A stretch of 64,000 nucleotides of DNA from Ferruginibacter albus (lineage in GTDB: Bacteria > Bacteroidota > Bacteroidia > Chitinophagales > Chitinophagaceae). Below the pieces are notes generated by a model. That model was not told where the DNA came from. It searched no databases and saw only the letters and a list, made by a program, of their open reading frames with translations. This document shows positions 47,492-54,129 of this stretch, one piece after another. The stretch's first letter is position 1. Each line of letters starts with the position of its first letter. Location: assembly GCF_020042285.1 (NCBI RefSeq), contig NZ_CP083388.1:186001-250000 (forward strand). Direction: 5' to 3'. Position numbers and translations under genes: made by a program.

Positions 47492-47848
47492 TTAATAAGG
47501 CAACGTCAAAGCATTTTTATTAATTTCCGGTTTATAAATATTTTTTACAAACGAAATATTATTCTGTAGCCAATCTTCATTCGTTGCCCAGGCAATACAT
47601 TTTTTTATAAATTCATTTTCCCAGTTTTGGCTAATGATAGTTTGGTCGGATTCATTTCCAACAATAAAGTCTTTTAGCTTTGCATCAAAGTAAGGAATAG
47701 AAACAATAAAGTCTACGATCTCTTCATCTGTAACAGCAATGGTTTCATTTGCTACACTCTCTACAGAGATATTACGACGCAGATAAATGGTAGTATTGAT
47801 AGACCTTTCAATGATGTTTACTAAATAATCCCCGGTTATTGATGTCAT
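47492..47848 (-). CDS. Hypothetical protein
   Basis: 118 residues, soluble, no signal peptide or membrane span. It begins MTSITGDYLVNIIERSINTT and is rich in Ile, Asn and acidic residues, with an Asn/Trp-containing helical C-terminus (WATNEDWLQNNISFVKNIY). I recognise no family. It lies 22 bp downstream of the radical SAM gene on the same strand and is likely co-transcribed. Confidence 0.55.
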   Translation of the reverse strand: MTSITGDYLVNIIERSINTTIYLRRNISVESVANETIAVTDEEIVDFIVSIPYFDAKLKDFIVGNESDQTIISQNWENEFIKKCIAWATNEDWLQNNISFVKNIYKPEINKNALTLPY

Positions 47849-47869
47849 AAGTTTTATCGATTTAATTTC

Positions 47870-49006
47870 TCAAAATAATTTTCCCTGTCCGCCCGGAACT
47901 CTAAATAATTTTGTATTCAAGCTCCACTCTTCTGCATTCATATTATACAGCTTACCGTATTTTTTATATTGCTGATTTACTAATTGCGCAATATTTCCTT
48001 CGCCCCGCATGCGCACGCCCCAGCGGGTATCATTCACTTTTCCATCATGACTTTGCTCTACTAAATGCCAAACTTTATCTGCATGATTCGGAAAGTTTTT
48101 ATACAGCCAATCGTGAAATAAGAATTTAATAGCGCCATTTAAACGGATAAAAGTATAAGCAGTAAAAGTGGCACCGCAATCAGCAGCAGCTTTCATGATG
48201 CGTTGCATTTCGTGTTCATTCAAACCCGGGATCATTGGTCCCATCATTATTCCCATGCGCACACCGGCATTGCTTAACTCTTCAATTACTTTTAATTTTT
48301 GCTTGGCGGTGGTAGTACGCGGCTCCATTACTCTGCGCAGATCTTCATTAAAAGAAGTAATGGAAACCATGGCTGATACAATTTGTTTCTTCGCCATTTC
48401 CTGTAACACATCTTTGTCTTTTAATATCCATGAGTTTTTTGTGAGTATGCCAACCGGCTGATTAAATTCGTTGCATACTTCCAGCATCGCTCTTGTTAAA
48501 CGATAAGTTTGTTCTGCCGGTTGATAACAATCTGTATTTCCGCTTAACATGATGGGAGTACAAACCCATTTTGGATTCATTAAGAACTTGCGTAACAGTT
48601 GTGGTGCATTTTTCTTTACAATTATCTTTCGTTCAAAATCCAAACCTGCACTGTAACCCCAGTATTCATGAACATTACGTGCATAACAATAAATGCAGCC
48701 ATGTTCACAACCGGCATAAGGATTCATACTATAGCTCATGCCCACATCCGGACTTGCAACATTGTTTACAATGGTTTTTGATTGTTGCTCTATGTATTGT
48801 GTCGGCACATTTGTTTCTTCCCAATCATCAATACCTTCAATATGTTCTTTGGTAGATTCATTTTTTATGAACTTATTTTTTGTATTGAATTGTGCTCCTC
48901 TGCCTTGTAGGTACTGAGATGTCTCTTCCTGTGATTTTACATTTACTTTATGATGGTCCTGCCGAAGATTCATTTGCTTGGCAGATGGTTTGGAGTTATT
49001 ATCCAT
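47870..49006 (-). CDS. PA0069-type radical SAM protein
   Basis: 378 residues. The iron-sulfur motif is CEHGCIYCYAR (CxxxCxxC) near residue 98, preceded by MSYSMNPYAG as in the PA0069/SplB-like family. Downstream are GNTDCYQPAEQTYRLTRAML, VGILTKNSWILKD and PMIPGLNEHEMQRIM. The C-terminus includes WGVRMRGEGNIAQLVNQQY. Such proteins use a 4Fe-4S cluster and SAM for radical chemistry; they resemble spore photoproduct lyase but the reaction is not established. It lies near a DNA-damage-type operon but is not obviously co-regulated. Confidence 0.9.
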   Translation of the reverse strand: MDNNSKPSAKQMNLRQDHHKVNVKSQEETSQYLQGRGAQFNTKNKFIKNESTKEHIEGIDDWEETNVPTQYIEQQSKTIVNNVASPDVGMSYSMNPYAGCEHGCIYCYARNVHEYWGYSAGLDFERKIIVKKNAPQLLRKFLMNPKWVCTPIMLSGNTDCYQPAEQTYRLTRAMLEVCNEFNQPVGILTKNSWILKDKDVLQEMAKKQIVSAMVSITSFNEDLRRVMEPRTTTAKQKLKVIEELSNAGVRMGIMMGPMIPGLNEHEMQRIMKAAADCGATFTAYTFIRLNGAIKFLFHDWLYKNFPNHADKVWHLVEQSHDGKVNDTRWGVRMRGEGNIAQLVNQQYKKYGKLYNMNAEEWSLNTKLFRVPGGQGKLF

Positions 49007-49018
49007 TATTATTATTTT

Positions 49019-49056
49019 GTTTCACGCAAGCTGCAAAGAGTTAAAGCGCAAAGATT
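49019..49056. repeat. TTTCACGCAA/GCAAAG-type repeat
   Basis: TGTTTCACGCAAGCTGCAAA and following GCGCAAAGATTTTTTG closely resemble 33921-33966 (TGTTTCACGCAAAGAGGCAA). A separate inverted pair AGCGGTA/TACCGCT (49102-49108 and 49171-49177) flanks the next 70 bases. Both look like dispersed non-coding repeats. Confidence 0.5.
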
Positions 49057-49179
49057 TTTTGTTGAATATTATTTCAGACTTAAAAGTTGCTAATAGTTGA
49101 CAGCGGTATACGTACAAGTGAAAGATGCTTCGTTTCTCAGCACAGTTTCCACAATGCCGAAATTTAATAGTACCGCTCG

Positions 49180-49803
49180 TTACATAAATAACTCGCCTTG
49201 TGTCGTTGCCGGTATCAGCAGGTTTTGAAATTCCAGCCGCTGCACAATTTGATAGCGCATTTCACCAACAGGTCGTTTTAATAATAACATGGCGTCGGCT
49301 ATAAATCTTCCCGTAAAATGTTTGTGACTGTATTCCAACCAGCCTTTTTCATATTGCCAGGGTAAAAGTTTACGGGCAATCGTTAAATGCGGTTCCAAAA
49401 TAAAGTGTGGCTTATTGTCCTCGTTTAGTTTCATTAAACGTTGAGCTTCACTGCGAATTTGCTTTACCAAACTTTGTATCGGCAATTTTGATAGTATATT
49501 AATATATATGGTATGCGATGGAAAGCTGCCGTAATCTTTCAATTCTATTTTTATGGGATGAAATGACATGGCAATTGCCTTTAAACGATTCAATAATCTT
49601 TCTTCCAGCATTTCGTATTGTACAAAATTTACCAATGTGATATGAGGTTTGCTGTATAAAGCCGTATCGGATTGATAGGTATCATGAAACTGCTGCTTTA
49701 CATGCATGATCTTATTACGCAATTCTTCATGTGGATTCAGCACCAGTAAATATTCATATACCCTGTAACCGGGTATACTGTTGAGTTCTTTAATGTTTTT
49801 CAT
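49180..49803 (-). CDS. 2H phosphoesterase (2'-5' RNA ligase/LigT-like)
   Basis: 207 residues carrying the two HxT motifs of the 2H phosphoesterase superfamily: SKPHITLVNF near residue 52 and LEPHLTIARKL near 137. The spacing fits LigT/ThpR relatives. These proteins act on cyclic or 2'-5' phosphodiester bonds in RNA or nucleotides; the substrate is unknown. It diverges from umuD with a shared 113-bp intergenic region containing a dyad. Confidence 0.85.
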   Translation of the reverse strand: MKNIKELNSIPGYRVYEYLLVLNPHEELRNKIMHVKQQFHDTYQSDTALYSKPHITLVNFVQYEMLEERLLNRLKAIAMSFHPIKIELKDYGSFPSHTIYINILSKLPIQSLVKQIRSEAQRLMKLNEDNKPHFILEPHLTIARKLLPWQYEKGWLEYSHKHFTGRFIADAMLLLKRPVGEMRYQIVQRLEFQNLLIPATTQGELFM

Positions 49804-49869
49804 ATTTAAATTTTTTTATGCCTGATGTATGTAGTACAAACTCTAAACCAAACTTGTTTTACCAAATAA

Positions 49870-49898
49870 TTTAGTATAAATTTACTAAAATATTTAGT
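49870..49898. promoter_or_regulatory. Candidate operator between 2H phosphoesterase and umuD
   Basis: TTTAGTA-N6-TACTAAA (49870-49889) is a perfect 7-bp inverted repeat, followed by a third half-site TTTAGT (49893-49898). It sits 28-47 bases before the umuD ATG. The location and symmetry suit a damage-response repressor site, but the repressor is not identified. Confidence 0.5.
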
Positions 49899-49916
49899 CA
49901 AACAAAATTAATTTTT

Positions 49917-50363
49917 ATGGAGGATGAACTTTTTTTTAGCAGTACTTATAAGGGGAGTAAACAATTTAAGCAACAAGATGTACCGATGGCTAATGCAACC
50001 GGCTTTGGCGCTGCTGCCGATGATTATATGGAACGTGGCATAGATCTGAATGAACAATTGATCCGAAATAAACCGGCAACATTTTTCTTTAAGATGAATA
50101 GCAACGCTATGAATGGTGCCGGCATTCAAAGTGGAGATATATTGATTGTTGACCGTTCTGTGAAAGCAATAAGCGGAAAAATAATTATTGCAGCGATTGA
50201 TGGAGAGTTGGTAGTACGTCGCTTATCACAAACAATGAATCGCATCATACTGCAGGCAGAAAACAGGCAATTCAGAGATATTGTTGTGGAAGAGTTTACC
50301 GCATACCAGCCTTGGGGCGTTGTTACCTGCGTTATTCATATTCTTGAAAAAGGATTGTTATGA
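49917..50363 (+). CDS. umuD: UmuD-like protein with both catalytic residues replaced
   Basis: 148 residues aligning without gaps to E. coli UmuD through the core. ATGFGAAADDYMERGIDLNEQ corresponds to the cleavage region (cut site C-G becomes Thr28-Gly29). FKMNSNAMNGAGIQSGDILIVD corresponds to the segment around catalytic Ser60, which here is Ala64 (codon GCT at 50106-50108). AAIDGELVVRRLS corresponds to the catalytic Lys97 region, which here is Arg102. So the Ser-Lys dyad needed for self-cleavage is absent. It overlaps umuC by 4 bp (ATGA). It may act as a fixed UmuD or UmuD'-like partner of UmuC. Confidence 0.9.
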   Translation: MEDELFFSSTYKGSKQFKQQDVPMANATGFGAAADDYMERGIDLNEQLIRNKPATFFFKMNSNAMNGAGIQSGDILIVDRSVKAISGKIIIAAIDGELVVRRLSQTMNRIILQAENRQFRDIVVEEFTAYQPWGVVTCVIHILEKGLL

Positions 50364-51640
50364 AAGCTGTAGTAGATTGTAATAGTTTTTATTGTTCCTG
50401 CGAACGGTTGTTTCAACCGCACTTGGACGATCGCCCTGTTGTGGTGCTGAGTAATAATGATGGATGCATTGTTTCCCGCAGCGATGAAGCTAAAAAGATC
50501 GGCGTTGAAATGGCAGGACCATATTTTAAAGCAAAACCATTGATAGATAAATACAATGTTGCAACGTTTTCTTCTAATTATAATTTGTATGGCGATTTAA
50601 GCTGGCGTGTAATGGAAACATTAAAAATGATCCTGGGAAGAGAGAATGTAGAAGTATATTCTGTTGATGAAGCCTTTTTAAATTTAGATGAATTTGAGAA
50701 CGCTGATCTGTATGAAGTCGGTTTATTCATTCGCCAAACTGTAGAGCAATGGACGGGGATAAAAGTATCTGTAGGTGTAGCGCCAACAAAAGTGTTATCG
50801 AAAGTTGCCAATCATCTTGCCAAAAAAAATAAAAAAGAAACACAGTGTGTAGTGGTACTGGATAATGAAGAAAGTATTGCCGGTGCATTGCAACAAACGC
50901 CTGTTGGCGAGATATGGGGCGTAGGTAGAAAATATGCAGAGAAGCTACGGATGTACTTATTATTTACCGCTTATGATTTAAGTAAGAAAACAGAAGAATG
51001 GGCAGGTAAAAATATGGGAGGTATAACGGGCGTGCGTTTATTGAGAGAATTGAAAGGCGAAGATGCAATTTTTTCGGACAATGAATTGATAAATAAAAAG
51101 ATGATCGCCACTACAAGAATGTTTGGTCGTATTGTTGATGATATTAATGAGATCAAAGAAGCAGTGGCTACTTATACTTCAAAAGCTGCAGAAAAATTAC
51201 GTCGACAACAAAGTGCTGCTACTGTAATAAGCGTGTTTATGGTTACAAAAGGAGAAGATCATAACATCGGTTTTCATCGCGGTAAAAGCATTGGAAGTTA
51301 CACTACTTTGCCTTTTGCAACATGTGCCACCAACGAATTGATTAAACCGGCATTAGAATTAGTAGAACGTTTATATGAGAAGGACAAACTCTATAAAAAA
51401 GCCGGCGTAATGTTAAGCGGATTGGTTCCTGATGAAACCATACAGGGAAATTTGTTTGTTCCTGAAACAGACAATAACAAACGTTTTTTAATGAATACAG
51501 TTGATAATGTAAACTTCGCTATGCGCAACGATGTAATAAAATTTGCAGCATCCGGCACTAAAAAAGATTGGAAAATGCGACAGGAACTGCGTAGCCCAAG
51601 ATATACTACCCGGTGGAATGAACTAATGGAAGTGAAATAA
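50360..51640 (+). CDS. umuC: Y-family DNA polymerase V catalytic subunit
   Basis: 426 residues, full length for UmuC. The first catalytic Asp is in AVVDCNSFYCSCERLF at residues 3-18. The second acidic pair is in YSVDEAFLNL near 100, preceded by FSSNYNLYGDLS. KVSVGVAPTKVLSKVANHLAKK follows with the little-finger region after about 240. It copies past DNA lesions. All active-site residues appear intact, in contrast to its UmuD partner. It is translationally coupled to umuD. Confidence 0.96.
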   Translation: MKAVVDCNSFYCSCERLFQPHLDDRPVVVLSNNDGCIVSRSDEAKKIGVEMAGPYFKAKPLIDKYNVATFSSNYNLYGDLSWRVMETLKMILGRENVEVYSVDEAFLNLDEFENADLYEVGLFIRQTVEQWTGIKVSVGVAPTKVLSKVANHLAKKNKKETQCVVVLDNEESIAGALQQTPVGEIWGVGRKYAEKLRMYLLFTAYDLSKKTEEWAGKNMGGITGVRLLRELKGEDAIFSDNELINKKMIATTRMFGRIVDDINEIKEAVATYTSKAAEKLRRQQSAATVISVFMVTKGEDHNIGFHRGKSIGSYTTLPFATCATNELIKPALELVERLYEKDKLYKKAGVMLSGLVPDETIQGNLFVPETDNNKRFLMNTVDNVNFAMRNDVIKFAASGTKKDWKMRQELRSPRYTTRWNELMEVK

Positions 51641-51752
51641 CAATTGCTTTACAATTGCAAAAGTTTTCTTAAAGGAAATTCGTGTTTAAACTTTGTTTTC
51701 AATAAAACATCTATTTAGTAAAAGAATTAAATAACAATTAAAAACATTTTTT

Positions 51753-51944
51753 ATGAAATCGAAATTCTTCCTTGCATCAATTGCAACATTAATATTGGCT
51801 TTTGGAATCAGTACAGCGAATGCTGCTCCTGTAAAACCTCCGGTTAAACATGGTACCGAAATGCGGGTAAACAAAAAACAGGTAAAAAAACATCATCATA
51901 AACACCACCACAGACACCATAAAGGAATAAGACGCGTTAAGTAG
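51753..51944 (+). CDS. Short secreted His-rich basic peptide
   Basis: 63 residues. A clear signal peptide (MKSKFFLASIATLILAFGIS, cleaved near ANA) leaves a mature peptide of about 39 residues, APVKPPVKHGTEMRVNKKQV then KKHHHKHHHRHHKGIRRVK. It contains nine His and about a dozen Lys or Arg. The composition suggests metal binding or interaction with an anionic surface; acid-shock-type peptides are similar in style. No family is certain. It has its own terminator 28 bp past the stop. Confidence 0.7.
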   Translation: MKSKFFLASIATLILAFGISTANAAPVKPPVKHGTEMRVNKKQVKKHHHKHHHRHHKGIRRVK

Positions 51945-51971
51945 TTTTTGTTTGAAACATGGGTAATGATA

Positions 51972-52003
51972 AATGCTTCGGGATAGACCCGGAGCATTTT
52001 TTA
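51972..52003 (+). terminator. Intrinsic terminator after the His-rich peptide
   Basis: A stem ATGCTTCGGG/CCCGGAGCAT (one G-T pair) with loop ATAGA, then TTTTTT. It overlaps the last codons of the convergent YrdC-family gene. Confidence 0.75.
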
Positions 52004-52609
52004 TGCAGCCCATTCGCCCAATCCTTGGCGTAATACTTTCCAATCGTCGGTAGTACAATCAACAACAGTAGAAGGAACCATTCCGCCAATGCCACCATCA
52101 ATAACTATGTCCACCAGGGTTTCAAATTTTTTATACATTAATTCAGGGTCGGTGTATTCTTCTACCATTTCACCGGGTAACGATGTGCTCAAAATAGGAT
52201 TACCGGTTTCCTGTAAAATGGCGCAGCAAATCTTATTGTCCGGCACACGCAAGCCAATAGTTGATTTTTTGCTTTGCAGTATTTTAGGCACCTGCTTACT
52301 GGCAGGTAGAATAAATGTATAAGGCCCGGGCAAATGATTTTTTAATACACGGTAAAGTGGAGTGTCAATACTTTTAGTATAGTCGCTTAGATTACTAAGG
52401 CTGCTGCAAATGAATGATAACTGCGCTTTTTGAATGTCTATATTCTTAATGCGACAAATTTTTTCAACGGCTTTATGCTGAAAAATATCACATCCTAAAC
52501 CATAAATGGTATCAGTAGGATAAATAATGATACCGCCATCTTTCAGGCATTCGGCTACCTGCTTAATCAACCTTGGTTGAGGGTTTTCAGTATGAACCTG
52601 TATTAACAC
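52001..52609 (-). CDS. YrdC/Sua5-family L-threonylcarbamoyladenylate synthase-like protein
   Basis: The start taken is the GTG at 52607-52609, giving MLIQVHTENPQPRL, which matches the usual YciO/Sua5 N-terminus; the longer frame to 52672 adds unrelated residues. 202 residues of the YrdC fold. GGIIIYPTDTIYGLGCDI near 25-42 is followed by RIKNIDIQKAQLSFIC, HLPGPYTFILPAS, TIGLRVPDN and the C-terminal PSTVVDCT. TsaC/Sua5 enzymes make threonylcarbamoyl-AMP for tRNA t6A; the shorter YciO type may have another role. The KxR/SxN pattern is only partly conserved. Confidence 0.85.
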   Translation of the reverse strand: MLIQVHTENPQPRLIKQVAECLKDGGIIIYPTDTIYGLGCDIFQHKAVEKICRIKNIDIQKAQLSFICSSLSNLSDYTKSIDTPLYRVLKNHLPGPYTFILPASKQVPKILQSKKSTIGLRVPDNKICCAILQETGNPILSTSLPGEMVEEYTDPELMYKKFETLVDIVIDGGIGGMVPSTVVDCTTDDWKVLRQGLGEWAA

Positions 52610-52672
52610 AATGGTAATTTTATTGTTTTGTAAAAACCTTTCACAACTTAGCAAAAACACTTTGCAATCCAC

Positions 52673-52680
52673 TACTTTTG
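52673..52680 (+). promoter_or_regulatory. -7 promoter box upstream of the PfkB kinase gene
   Basis: TACTTTTG matches TAnnTTTG and lies 44 bases before the ATG at 52725. No -33 box is clear. Confidence 0.4.
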
Positions 52681-52724
52681 CATAGTTTTTTAGAAATCAA
52701 TTTTTATACCATTTAAAATTAATT

Positions 52725-53648
52725 ATGTCTGTAATTACAGTTGGCACCATGGCTTTTGACGCTATTGAAACGCCTTTCGGAAAAGTAGATAAGATAGTAG
52801 GAGGTTCCGCAACATATGTTGCGTATGCTGCAAGCAATTTTGTACAACCTGTACAACAAATCTCTATTGTTGGCTACGATTTTCCTAAAGAAGAAATGGA
52901 TTCATTAAAAAAGTTGGGTGTTCAGTTGGAAGGTGTAGAAATTGTTCCCGATAAAAAATCTTTTTTCTGGAGTGGTAAATATCATTTAGATATGAACACC
53001 CGTGATACATTGGTTACAGATCTAAACGTGTTGGCAGATTTTAAACCTGTTGTACCGGATAGTTATCAAGGAGCAGAATTTGTAATGTTAGGAAATTTGG
53101 CTCCTGAAATACAACTGAGTGTGATCAGTCAATTAAAAACAAGACCAAAGTTGATCGTAATGGACACCATGAATTTTTGGATGGACATTGCTTTGGATGG
53201 ATTGAAACAAGTATTGCAAAAGGTAGATGTATTATTAGTGAATGATGGGGAAGCAAGGCAATTAAGCGGTGAATTTTCTTTAGTGAAAGCAGCCCGTAAA
53301 ATATTAACCATGGGTCCAAAATTTTTGATCATAAAAAAAGGAGAGCATGGTGCATTACTATTCCACGAAAATCATGTTTTCTTCGCACCTGCGTTACCGT
53401 TAGAAGAAGTGTTTGATCCCACCGGTGCCGGAGATACATTTGCGGGTGGCTTCATCGGTCATTTAGCAAAAACAAAAGACATCAGCTTTGAAAATATGAA
53501 GACTGCTATTATTGTTGGTAGCGCTTTGGCGAGTTTCTGCGTAGAAAAATTTGGGCCTGAAAGAATAAAAGAAATAACCAAAGAAGATATTGACAGAAGA
53601 TTAGCAGAGTTTGTACAATTGGTAAATTTTGATATTGATTTAGTATAA
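52725..53648 (+). CDS. PfkB-family sugar/nucleoside kinase
   Basis: 307 residues with the ribokinase fold. IVGGSATYVAYAASNFV lies near residue 25 (N-terminal GG motif), VDVLLVNDGEARQLSG near 167, LIIKKGEHGALLF near 203, and the catalytic DPTGAGDTFAGGFIGHLA near 232-249 with the Asp base. It phosphorylates a sugar, nucleoside or related alcohol using ATP; the substrate cannot be assigned. It is followed 2 bp later by a small membrane protein gene. Confidence 0.92.
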   Translation: MSVITVGTMAFDAIETPFGKVDKIVGGSATYVAYAASNFVQPVQQISIVGYDFPKEEMDSLKKLGVQLEGVEIVPDKKSFFWSGKYHLDMNTRDTLVTDLNVLADFKPVVPDSYQGAEFVMLGNLAPEIQLSVISQLKTRPKLIVMDTMNFWMDIALDGLKQVLQKVDVLLVNDGEARQLSGEFSLVKAARKILTMGPKFLIIKKGEHGALLFHENHVFFAPALPLEEVFDPTGAGDTFAGGFIGHLAKTKDISFENMKTAIIVGSALASFCVEKFGPERIKEITKEDIDRRLAEFVQLVNFDIDLV

Positions 53649-53650
53649 CT

Positions 53651-54016
53651 ATGGCAGACGCAATAATATTAATATTTCTTTGTTGGGGTATTTCAATTAA
53701 AGCCAGGAAAAAAGGGCTAAGTTCCATACGATGGATATTTTATACCATCGCTGCCTGGTTTGGGGCTGAATTGTTTATTGGCGCTCCGCTTGCATTATCA
53801 TTGTCACATATAAATGCGGAACAGTTGCGGAACATGGTTTTAAATCCTACTTCCAATGCAGATCTTTCTCAATTGCTTTTATTTGAACTAATTGCATTAA
53901 TGGCTGCTTTCGGCGGTTACCTTGTGATAAGATATAATTTAGAAAAGAAACCGGATTATGACGATAACGAGAAAAAAGATGTGGGTATCGATGATCTAAA
54001 ACCTCCGGTAAAATAA
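53651..54016 (+). CDS. Small hypothetical membrane protein
   Basis: 121 residues with three hydrophobic helices: about residues 3-17, 26-50 (WIFYTIAAWFGAELFIGAPLAL) and 75-96 (LLLFELIALMAAFGGYLVI). The C-terminal tail is charged (LEKKPDYDDNEKKDVG). It starts 2 bp after the PfkB kinase stop, so it is in the same operon. No family is recognised. A terminator follows. Confidence 0.65.
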   Translation: MADAIILIFLCWGISIKARKKGLSSIRWIFYTIAAWFGAELFIGAPLALSLSHINAEQLRNMVLNPTSNADLSQLLLFELIALMAAFGGYLVIRYNLEKKPDYDDNEKKDVGIDDLKPPVK

Positions 54017-54020
54017 CTAA

Positions 54021-54051
54021 AGCTCCTCATTGCCAAATGGGGAGTTTTAAT
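54021..54051 (+). terminator. Intrinsic terminator after the PfkB operon
   Basis: A stem CTCCTCAT/ATGGGGAG (one T-G pair) with a 6-nt loop and TTTTAATTT after it. Confidence 0.65.
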
Positions 54052-54129
54052 TTATACTGTTTAGCATCTTATTAATATTTTTTCTGCCAAATAATAATTT
54101 ACTTTATACATAGAAAATAAGTAACTGCC

